A DNA stretch of 64,000 bases from Dyadobacter arcticus. Lineage in GTDB: Bacteria > Bacteroidota > Bacteroidia > Cytophagales > Spirosomataceae. Made by a program: the position numbers and the translations under genes. The notes under the pieces were generated by a model. That model did not search any database and was not told the DNA's origin. It saw only the letters and a list, made by a program, of their open reading frames with translations. Each line of letters opens with the position of its first letter. Within the stretch, counting starts at the first letter, position 1. Shown in pieces: positions 1-8,100 of the stretch. The stretch lies in NCBI RefSeq assembly GCF_011762185.1, contig NZ_JAASQJ010000001.1, forward strand, positions 496,001-560,000. Reading direction: 5' to 3'.

Positions 1-65
1 CGTTCAATTTTCTGTTTAATTTAATCAAAACAAAACATTCCGGATTACTTACTTAGTCTAAAAAG

Positions 66-905
66 CTATTTATGCCATACCACGTTTTCAATCGGGTTTC
101 GCCTGGATTGGATGATAAAATAAATGCCCAGAAGTACAGCTGGAATACTCAGGATCTGGCCCATATTCAAAGCATAGTTGTCTTCAAAAGCTTCCTGGTT
201 TTCTTTCAAAAATTCGTACAAAAAGCGCAACGTGAATACCCATATGAAAAACACACCGACCATTAAGCCTCTCGGCGTTGCAGCTTTATACTTGTTCCAG
301 ATCCAGAGCAGTACAAAAAACAGAATGAAGCAGGAAATGGATTCATAAAGCTGTGCCGGGTGGCGGGGTATCTGCCTGAATTCTGTATTTAACTTGAAAA
401 TGAATCCCCAGGGAACATCAGTCGGTCTGCCGACAATCTCCGAATTCATGAGGTTTCCAAACCGGATAAATGCACCGGCCAGCGCGACCGTGATCACCAT
501 TCTGTCGGCGACCCATAAAAACGTTTGTCCGGACGCACGCCTTGACCTGGCATAAAGCCAAAGTCCTGTGACAATACCTATTATAGCACCATGACTGGCA
601 AGGCCCGAATACGGGGGAATAATGACTTCCAATGGATTTTTAAAAAGAACTTCGGGCTCGTAAAAAAGGAAGTGGCCCACTCTTGCACCAATGACGGTTG
701 CAAGTACCATATATAATGTTAGCGCATCAATATCTTCGAGCGGCTTCCCTTCTTTTTTGAAAATATGGATCATAATCTGTTGCCCGATCAGAAAACCTCC
801 GGCAAAAAGAAGCCCGTACCAGCGCACGGGAAAAGGACCAAGACCGAAAAATTCAGGGATAGTAAAGATTTCAGGACTGGCGTCCCATAATATATAGGAA
901 ATCAT
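66..905 (-). CDS. lgt: Prolipoprotein diacylglyceryl transferase
   Basis: Inner-membrane enzyme that transfers diacylglycerol from phosphatidylglycerol to the lipobox cysteine of prolipoproteins, the first step of lipoprotein maturation. The 279-residue polytopic protein carries the family signatures: SHGAIIG (His105), the long motif around residues 148-161 (R148, N151, E156, GRPT) and RHPAQLYE near 181-188. Length is normal. It serves the many lipoproteins in this window (GH20, M13 peptidase, PorE-like, FKBP, fasciclin). It is divergent from yidD. A minus-strand TAnnTTTG-like element lies at 926-933, without a well-spaced -33 TTG. Function is secure; promoter is weak. Confidence 0.96.
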   Translation of the reverse strand: MISYILWDASPEIFTIPEFFGLGPFPVRWYGLLFAGGFLIGQQIMIHIFKKEGKPLEDIDALTLYMVLATVIGARVGHFLFYEPEVLFKNPLEVIIPPYSGLASHGAIIGIVTGLWLYARSRRASGQTFLWVADRMVITVALAGAFIRFGNLMNSEIVGRPTDVPWGFIFKLNTEFRQIPRHPAQLYESISCFILFFVLLWIWNKYKAATPRGLMVGVFFIWVFTLRFLYEFLKENQEAFEDNYALNMGQILSIPAVLLGIYFIIQSRRNPIENVVWHK

Positions 906-925
906 GCGTAAGTGATGTTAATTGT

Positions 926-933
926 CAAATATA
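926..933 (-). promoter_or_regulatory. Possible -7 element for lgt
   Basis: The plus strand reads CAAATATA, i.e. TATATTTG on the minus strand, an exact TAnnTTTG match about 20 nt before the lgt start. No TTG sits at the usual 17-23 nt spacing, so this is only a candidate. Confidence 0.3.
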
Positions 934-955
934 CTACTTTGGGACAAGAAGAGAA

Positions 956-1165
956 ATGAAATTTTTACTCATAGGGTTGGTCCGGATTTACCAGGGAGTG
1001 CTGTCGCCTTACCTGCCAAATTCCTGTCGATATACGCCCACTTGCTCCCAGTATATGATCCAGGCTGTACATAAGCACGGCGCTTTAAAAGGCGGCTGGC
1101 TTGGTTTAAAACGCTTTTCCAGATGTCATCCCTGGGGAGGCCACGGCCATGACCCGGTTCCCTGA
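956..1165 (+). CDS. yidD: YidD membrane protein insertion efficiency factor
   Basis: Small (69 aa) membrane-associated protein thought to assist YidC-dependent insertion of inner-membrane proteins. It shows the family motifs YTPTCSQY (residues 26-33) and [14 protein letters not shown] at the C-terminus, after a short amphipathic N-terminus. In many bacteria yidD sits with rpmH-rnpA-yidC; here it stands alone between divergent lgt and convergent moxR, whose stop lies two bases beyond its own. Length and motifs are standard. Confidence 0.93.
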   Translation: MKFLLIGLVRIYQGVLSPYLPNSCRYTPTCSQYMIQAVHKHGALKGGWLGLKRFSRCHPWGGHGHDPVP

Positions 1166-1167
1166 AC

Positions 1168-2121
1168 TTACCCTATCGCCACTTTTCTGAGAATGGAATC
1201 GATGATGGTGGTGGTACGTACGCCGTCCGCTTCCGCCTCATAATTAAGCAGGATCCTGTGGTTCATAATATCCGGCGCCAATTCCTTGATATCTTCCGGT
1301 AACACGTAATCACGGCCTTCCAGGTAGGCCAGGGCTTTGGCTGCCCGGTTCAGGTAAATGGTCGCTCTTGGCGAAACGCCGAACTGAATGTAGCGGGCTT
1401 CTTCCCGTAAACCGTAATCCAATGGCCGACGGGTTGCGAACACCAACTCTATAATGTAGCGTTCGAGCGTATCCGAAATGTTGACTTTGTTGACATTGTC
1501 TTGGATCGCAAAAATGTCCTCCTTGTTCAATATGGCCCTGATCTTATATTCATAATTAATGTCCGACATGCGGCGCATAACTTCCAGTTCTTTGGCTTTG
1601 TCAAGATAATCGACATAAACTTTCATCATGAACCGATCGATCTGGGCCTCCGGGAGCGGGTAGGTGCCTTCCTGTTCGACAGGGTTTTGGGTGGCGAGCA
1701 CAACAAAGGGGCGGTCGAGGAGGAATGTTTCATCACCGATTGTTACCTGCTTTTCCTGCATGGCTTCCAGCAAGGCGGATTGTACTTTGGCAGGCGAACG
1801 GTTGACCTCATCAGCCAGGATGAGGTTCGAAAAGATTGGCCCTTTTTTTACTTCGTAATCACCGATTTTCGGCTTATAAATCATGGTGCCGATCAAATCG
1901 GCCGGTAGCAGGTCGGGAGTAAATTGAATACGTTTAAAGTCAAGATGCAATACTTTGGCCATGACATTGATGGTCAGGGTCTTAGCGAGGCCAGGCACGC
2001 CTTCGAGCAAAATATGGCCACCGGTAAAAAGACCTATGAGCAGGCGGTTCAGCAACTTATCCTGTCCCACAACAACCTTACCCATCTCGTCCAGAACCTC
2101 TTTTATTTTTTCGATATACAT
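1168..2121 (-). CDS. MoxR-family AAA+ ATPase
   Basis: A 317-residue MoxR/RavA-type AAA+ ATPase. Walker A is GVPGLAKT (about residues 40-47), Walker B is ILADEVNR (about 101-108), and the C-terminal lid domain follows. Family members act as chaperone-like factors for maturing protein complexes, often next to DUF58 and VWA proteins. No DUF58 or VWA gene is adjacent here, so the partner is unknown. The start lies 12 nt after the prmC stop, so the two probably form one transcript. Family assignment is secure; the specific role is not. Confidence 0.92.
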   Translation of the reverse strand: MYIEKIKEVLDEMGKVVVGQDKLLNRLLIGLFTGGHILLEGVPGLAKTLTINVMAKVLHLDFKRIQFTPDLLPADLIGTMIYKPKIGDYEVKKGPIFSNLILADEVNRSPAKVQSALLEAMQEKQVTIGDETFLLDRPFVVLATQNPVEQEGTYPLPEAQIDRFMMKVYVDYLDKAKELEVMRRMSDINYEYKIRAILNKEDIFAIQDNVNKVNISDTLERYIIELVFATRRPLDYGLREEARYIQFGVSPRATIYLNRAAKALAYLEGRDYVLPEDIKELAPDIMNHRILLNYEAEADGVRTTTIIDSILRKVAIG

Positions 2122-2132
2122 GTATTCATTTT

Positions 2133-3002
2133 TTACCTGCCCCAGATCGCCCTTACAAACCGGTCTTTTCCGTGAATATCACGCAGGATTTCGACATTTG
2201 TGTAATTTCTTTCTTCAAAAACCTTCTTCGTCTCCGCACCGAAATGCTCATTGATCTCCACATAGCATTTGCCGCTTGATTTCAGGTAATGCATTCCAAA
2301 ACTTGCGATGGCTTTGTAAAAGAGCAATGGATCGCTGTCCTCTACAAAAAGCGCCTGATGCGGTTCAAAACGAAGGACATTAGGCCGCATATGCTCCTGC
2401 TCAGAGTAAGTGACATACGGGGGATTGCTTACCAGACAATCGAATTGCATAATGTTGCCTGGAAGCGGAAACGTCACATCTAACATATCCTGTTTAGCGA
2501 AAATGACGTCTGCAATGAGCTGACGGGCATTTTCTCTGGCAACTTCAAGCGCGTCGTCAGATACATCCCAGGCATGGACGGATACGTGAGGCAAAAAACG
2601 GGCAAGAACGATGGCGATGCAGCCGCTGCCGGTGCCGATATCCAGGATGGAAATGTTCTTTTCAGGCTCCGCATAATCACGGGTTACCATTCTGACAAGT
2701 TCCTCAGTTTCGGGCCGTGGTATCATAACGGAAGAGGATACCCTGAATTCCAGTCCGCAAAACTCCGTAGACCCGATGATGTGCTGGATGGGTTCGTTGT
2801 TATTCAGGCGTTCGATAATATTTCCCCAGTCAGGTTGAGCAGTGTTTTCAGGAACCGGGCGGTCAACGAGAACATCAATGTTGCGGAGCCGCATATAATG
2901 CTCCAAAAGCATAAATGTGAGTGCCTGGGCTTCTTTTTCGGGATATACTTTGATACTTGTTAATATATATTGATATAGCTGGCGTGCCGAAGTCATTTTC
3001 AA
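2133..3002 (-). CDS. prmC: Release factor glutamine N5-methyltransferase
   Basis: Methylates the GGQ glutamine of peptide-chain release factors using S-adenosylmethionine. The 289-residue protein has the PrmC N-terminal helical domain followed by a Rossmann methyltransferase: DIGTGSGCIAI (SAM motif I) and the diagnostic catalytic SNPPYV motif near residues 191-196. It is first in a likely prmC-moxR unit and divergent from ribD across 85 nt. On the minus strand the intergenic region holds only a 7/8 match to the -7 consensus (TAACTTTC, 3023-3030). Confidence 0.95.
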   Translation of the reverse strand: MKMTSARQLYQYILTSIKVYPEKEAQALTFMLLEHYMRLRNIDVLVDRPVPENTAQPDWGNIIERLNNNEPIQHIIGSTEFCGLEFRVSSSVMIPRPETEELVRMVTRDYAEPEKNISILDIGTGSGCIAIVLARFLPHVSVHAWDVSDDALEVARENARQLIADVIFAKQDMLDVTFPLPGNIMQFDCLVSNPPYVTYSEQEHMRPNVLRFEPHQALFVEDSDPLLFYKAIASFGMHYLKSSGKCYVEINEHFGAETKKVFEERNYTNVEILRDIHGKDRFVRAIWGR

Positions 3003-3054
3003 TGATTTTTATTCCAATGTCGGAAAGTTAGCAAATTATGGCAACTCCCGAAAG

Positions 3055-3083
3055 TTGAGTTTAAAAGGACGTTTGTATTTTTG
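3055..3083 (+). promoter_or_regulatory. ribD promoter (TTG-N18-TATTTTTG)
   Basis: A Bacteroidota-type housekeeping promoter: -33 TTG at 3055-3057, 18 nt, then TATTTTTG (TAnnTTTG) at 3076-3083. The expected transcription start, 5-9 nt further on, falls at about 3088-3092, on the ATG of ribD. The message would be leaderless or nearly so. The TTG is in frame with ribD and could be misread as a start codon. Confidence 0.7.
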
Positions 3084-3087
3084 CCGC

Positions 3088-4155
3088 ATGGAGACGGACA
3101 TTCAATGGATGAGCAGAGCTTTGCAACTGGCTGAATTTGGCCGGGGAAAAGTCAGTCCTAATCCAATGGTCGGCTGTGTCATTGTGGATGACGACCGCAT
3201 TATCGGCGAAGGCTGGCACCGTGCATATGGTGGCCCTCATGCCGAGGTTTGGGCTATTTTAGATGCCGAGCAAAAAGGAAATGGCCATTTATTATCCGAG
3301 GCGACGGCCTTCGTTACCCTCGAACCGTGTTCACACCATGGTAAGACGCCGCCCTGCGCAGACCTTTTGATCAGCAAAAAGCTCAAAAAGGTTATTATTT
3401 GTAACCTTGATCCTAACCCGCTTGTTTCCGGACAAGGCATTTCGCGGATGATGAATGCGGGTATAGAAGTGCACACAGGATTGCTGGAATCGGAAGGCCT
3501 GGAACTAAACAAGCGCTTTTTCACCGCGATGAACCTCCAAAGGCCTTATGTAATATTGAAATGGGCAGAAACGGCTGATGGATTTATTGGGCATTCGTCA
3601 GGGGGGCCTCTTACTATCAGCAACGCGATGTCCAGCGTACGGGTGCATCAGTGGCGTACTCAGGAAGATGCAATTTTGGTCGGGTTCAAAACAGCATTAG
3701 CGGATAACCCGCGATTGAATGTGAGACATTGGGCCGGAACGAATCCAGTAAGAATTGTTTTAGACCGACATTTACAATTGCCGAAACAGCTAAATCTTTT
3801 TAATGGCTCTCAGGCCACAATCGTTGTCAATTATCTGGAAAGCACGCCGGTGGGCCCTGATCCTGAACGGTATCGTGAGGTGCCGATGGTGGCTTACCAG
3901 CAGATAGACGCGGGGAGCGATGAGATAGCTCAATTGTTAGGCGGCCTCCATCAACGAAAAATTCAATCTGTATTTGTAGAAGGTGGCACAGCCGTAATCA
4001 ATGCGTTTCTTGAATCAGGGCAATGGGACGAAATCCGTCGCTGTCAGGGTACATTGCGAATTGGCGAAGGAGTTATTGCACCGACGCCAAAAGGCATTCT
4101 TACTGGCTCGGAAAAGGTTCAGAACGATCTCTGGACCTATTTTTCCAGAGTTTAG
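3088..4155 (+). CDS. ribD: Bifunctional riboflavin biosynthesis deaminase/reductase RibD
   Basis: Catalyses two successive steps of riboflavin synthesis: deamination of the pyrimidinone then NADPH-dependent reduction of the ribosyl side chain. The N-terminal CMP/dCMP deaminase-like domain has zinc motifs HAEVWAI and PCSHHGKTPPC; the C-terminal reductase domain includes LKWAETADGFIG and VEGGTAVINAFL. I chose ATG 3088 (355 aa) instead of the in-frame TTG at 3055, because that TTG is the -33 box of the promoter and the ATG-initiated protein begins where RibD proteins usually do. The 3' end overlaps the aroE 3' end by 4 nt (convergent). Confidence 0.94.
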   Translation: METDIQWMSRALQLAEFGRGKVSPNPMVGCVIVDDDRIIGEGWHRAYGGPHAEVWAILDAEQKGNGHLLSEATAFVTLEPCSHHGKTPPCADLLISKKLKKVIICNLDPNPLVSGQGISRMMNAGIEVHTGLLESEGLELNKRFFTAMNLQRPYVILKWAETADGFIGHSSGGPLTISNAMSSVRVHQWRTQEDAILVGFKTALADNPRLNVRHWAGTNPVRIVLDRHLQLPKQLNLFNGSQATIVVNYLESTPVGPDPERYREVPMVAYQQIDAGSDEIAQLLGGLHQRKIQSVFVEGGTAVINAFLESGQWDEIRRCQGTLRIGEGVIAPTPKGILTGSEKVQNDLWTYFSRV

Positions 4156-4925
4156 ATGCTCCATAAATTGTCTTCGGTAATCCATATGTCCCAGGCTTTC
4201 TCAGCCTGCAACTGCAGCATTTTGAGACCGTTCTGCAGGGCCGCGCCTTTTACGTGTCCATTTTTCAGGAACAGCGTTTCAGCTGGATTATATACGAGGT
4301 CGTAGAGGTAATGCTTCTTTGTAATCCATTGGTAGGGGATTTCAGGGCATTCCGCTGTATTTGGAAATGTCCCCAGCGGCGTAGTATTGATGATCAGAAG
4401 ATATTCATTCATCATATCTTCGGTAAGCTGTTGATAAAGAATTGAATTGCTGCTTTTCTGACGAGAGACCAATTTAAATTCTACATGAAGATCGTCGAGC
4501 GCCACCATGACTGCCTTCGCCGCTCCGCCATTGCCAAGCACGAGCGCCTTAAAGTTGGTGCAAACCTCTCCACGCTTGTCGAGCCATTCTACAAGCGACT
4601 GGCGGAAACCGTAATAATCTGTGTTAAAGCCTTTTGTGCTGCCGTCGGCATAAATCTTAATGGTATTTACTGCTCCAATTCGCTCGGCAGAAGCGTCGTC
4701 GAGATCATCAAGATAGGCAATGACTTCCTTTTTGTGTGGAATTGTGACATTCAAGCCTCTCAAATCAACGGTTTTCTTCAGAAGCGCTGGTAGTTCTTCC
4801 AGAGACTTCATCTCAAAAAGTTCGTAACTGCTTTCTTTAATCTGTTCTCTGACAAACTTATCTGTGAAATATTGCTTAGAAAATGAGTGTGTAAGCGGAA
4901 ATCCTATTAAACCGTATAAATCCAT
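4152..4925 (-). CDS. aroE: Shikimate dehydrogenase
   Basis: Reduces 3-dehydroshikimate to shikimate with NADPH in the chorismate pathway. The 257-residue protein shows the substrate-binding GFPLTHSFSKQYF near the N-terminus, NVTIPHK with the catalytic lysine (about 59-65), the dinucleotide-binding GNGGAAKAV (about 131-139), and INTTPLGTFP. Length is normal for a monofunctional AroE. It is convergent with ribD (4 nt overlap) and has a good promoter of its own on the minus strand at 4948-4978. Confidence 0.95.
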   Translation of the reverse strand: MDLYGLIGFPLTHSFSKQYFTDKFVREQIKESSYELFEMKSLEELPALLKKTVDLRGLNVTIPHKKEVIAYLDDLDDASAERIGAVNTIKIYADGSTKGFNTDYYGFRQSLVEWLDKRGEVCTNFKALVLGNGGAAKAVMVALDDLHVEFKLVSRQKSSNSILYQQLTEDMMNEYLLIINTTPLGTFPNTAECPEIPYQWITKKHYLYDLVYNPAETLFLKNGHVKGAALQNGLKMLQLQAEKAWDIWITEDNLWSI

Positions 4926-4947
4926 AATGGCTGCAACTTTAAAAACG

Positions 4948-4978
4948 CAAAGTTAAGAGAGTGCTCAGGTTATTACAA
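4948..4978 (-). promoter_or_regulatory. aroE promoter (TTG-N20-TAACTTTG)
   Basis: On the minus strand, TTG (plus-strand CAA at 4976-4978), 20 nt, then TAACTTTG (plus 4955-4948) followed by CG. This is an exact match to the Bacteroidota sigma-A consensus. The leader to the aroE ATG would be about 15-18 nt. Confidence 0.65.
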
Positions 4979-5173
4979 AATACTATTCTGACCTCATTTC
5001 ACGCATACCGACGGTTAGTAATATCTACTACCATCCTAGTTTTACAATTTATGTAGTATTTGATCAACTAGTTGTTTAATTCATTTGTAAAACATTAAAC
5101 TATAATCGAATTAATTTGGATATTATCTTCAAATAAAGTAGAATTACCTAATTACACACATGTTCGATTTGTT

Positions 5174-8100
5174 ATGGACTGGAAGCATTTCTACAATACC
5201 CTGCTCATTTATTTTTTAGTTTCCGTTTCAGTCAATGCACAGGAAACCAAGGATTATAAGGTACTACTCAAAAGTGGCTCCTTTACGCCGGAACGCAATA
5301 TTTCAACCGGAAAAGTCAGAACAATGAGGTCTGCTGATCCAGGTTCAAACCCTGGGCAGAAATCATTTGTATTAATCCAGTTTGAAGAAATTCCTTCTGA
5401 GGCAGAGAAGGCGGATCTTAAAAATGAGGGGATTGAACTACTGGAATATATCCCTAATAACGCCTACACTGCCACGATAAAGGGGAATTCAACATTCAAT
5501 GCCCTGGCCCGCGCAAAAGGGCGCTCCATTATTGAATTATCGGCAGAACAAAAAATGCAGAGCATTCTTGCCAATGGCCGGATCCCGGCATATGCCATGA
5601 AAAGTCCGGGAAATGTCGATATCTGGATCAGTTTCCCAAAAAGTTTCAGGTTTGAAGAAATTAGAGATAGCTTGAAAGCCAGCAACTTCGAATTAATTGC
5701 AGAGACTTATAAGGAGCATCAGATACTTGCATTAAGGATCCCGGTAAGCCGGTTAAAAGAGTTGGCGGCCAGGCCATTTATTCAATATGTACAGGCAATT
5801 CCGCCCGAAGACAAACCATTTAATAACAGAAGTACTGCAAATGGGCGAGCGAATGTGCTGAGCTCCTCATCGTCAATAGGTCGAAATCTTAGTGGCGAAG
5901 GCGTCGTAGTAGGGATCGGGGACGATGCGAATCCATTGCTACACATTGATTTTAATAATCGCCTGATCAACCGCTCGCCGGTCGAGGCGGGTAGCCATGG
6001 TATTCACATCATGGGCATTTTGGGTGGAGCAGGCATTATGAACGAGCGTTTCAGTGGCTTCGCCCCTAAGTTAACCTACGTCGCACAAAGCTTTTCCAAT
6101 ATCATTTCGAATGCACCCAATTACAGCCGTGACTTTGGAATGGTCGTTACCAATAATTCGTATGGTGGGGACGTAAGTACTTGCGAAACATTTGGCGTTT
6201 ATGACCTTTACTCGTACATACTAGACCGTCAGGCATTTCAGATGCCCTATCTTCAACATGTGTTTGCGGCCGGTAACAGCGGAGCTTCTACTTGTACGCC
6301 GTACACCGCCAACTTTGCCAATGTCCTGAGTGGTTATCAGTCTGCGAAGAATGTAATCAGCGTGGGCAGCACCTCCGAAGCAGGTGTTGTAGCCGGTATT
6401 TCGAGCCGCGGCCCTGTGCGGGACGGACGCATCAAACCGGAAATAACCGCCATGGGCTCTTCCGTGATGTCAACTTTTCCGGTGAATTTGTATGTGAACG
6501 GAAGTGGTACCAGCATGTCGTCGCCTGCCGTCGCGGGTGGACTTGCGTTGTTGTACCAACGCTACCGTCAACTTTTTAGCCAGCAAAATCCGAAAAATGG
6601 GTTGATGAAGGCGCTAGTGATCAATGGAGCGACAGATAAAGGAAATGAAGGCCCTGATTACACTTATGGTTTTGGCTGGCTCAACTTGTTAAGGTCACTC
6701 AAAATGCTCGAATCGGGAAGCTATCGGAATGATTCTCTGGGAAATCAGGAAACGAAGGAGATTTCGATCTCGATACCGTCCAATACCGCTCAGTTGAAAG
6801 TAATGCTTTATTGGAACGATCCTGCGGCGGCCATTTTGGCACAAAAAACCCTGGTTCATAACCTGGACCTGAAAGTGATCAATCCATCCTCAACCACCAT
6901 TCTTCCAAGGCTTCTCGACTCAGCACCATCAAAAGTGAGCCTCGTTGCTGGAACAGGCGTGGACGACGTCAATAATCTTGAACAGGTGGTGATTGACAAT
7001 CCGGCGGAAGGCGACTATAAGATTTCTGTCAAAGGAACTTCCATAGCCCAGAATCCGCTACAGGAATACTTTGTCGTTTATGACATTATCCCCAAATCCA
7101 TCACCCTGACCTATCCGATTGGGAACGAACACCTGAAAGATGCCGACGCTGTACTGATCAGCTGGGATGCGTATGGCAATGTGTCCAGCACATTTACAGT
7201 ACAACTTAGTTTGAATGACGGAGAAACTTGGAGCAACATCGGCAATAATCTGGCTGCGGGCTTGCGACAGTTTTCCTACACTATTCCGGCAGGTACCATA
7301 TGTGAAAAAGCAAAAGTTCGAGTAATACAGAATAGCACAGGAGAGCAAAGCACAAGCGATGCGTTCACTATTATCGGCGTTCCAACAGTTACACTTTCAT
7401 CGCTGCAGTGCGAAGGCTACATTGCCATAGACTGGACCGCGGTTACAGGGGCCACGGATTATGAAGTGATGATCTTGAAAGGAAATGAGATGGTTTCCGC
7501 GGGTTTAACCAATGCAACCAAGTATGTTTTTAGCGGTATGCTGAAAGATTCGACCTATTATGTTTCTGTGAGGGCAAGGATCAACACCCGCGTAGGCAGA
7601 AGGGCTGTTGCCATCTCACGCAGGCCGGATTCGGGAACATGCCAGGGAAACATTTCCGATCATGATTTTAAAATTGAATCCATCCTGACGCCCATAAGTA
7701 CAGGTCGGGCCAACACGTCGACACAATTGGGCAGCTCAATTTTTGTTAAGATAAGAATAAAAAACCTGGACGATGTGGACTTGAACGAACCGCTCGACGT
7801 CGGTTACGAATTCAATGGTACCACCATTCCCATCGAAACCATTACCCCTTTTATTGAGAAAGGAAAAACCTATGACCACACTTTTTCGGTCGGGGCAGAT
7901 CTTTCGAATGTCGGGGATTATACTTTCAAAATATATATCCATAATGCCAGCGATCCTGTTTCCGCCAATGATACATTGATCAAAACATTCAGGCAACTTG
8001 TAAATGACCCTATCTCTCTGCCATTTCTCGATGACATGGAATACCTACCCAGTCAAGCAGTTGTAAGTAATCAGATAGGCCTCAAAGGCGATGGGCGGTA

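Noticed and set aside
3055..3087. Upstream TTG start for ribD
   Set aside because: The TTG is the -33 box of an exact promoter; the ATG at 3088 fits the family start.
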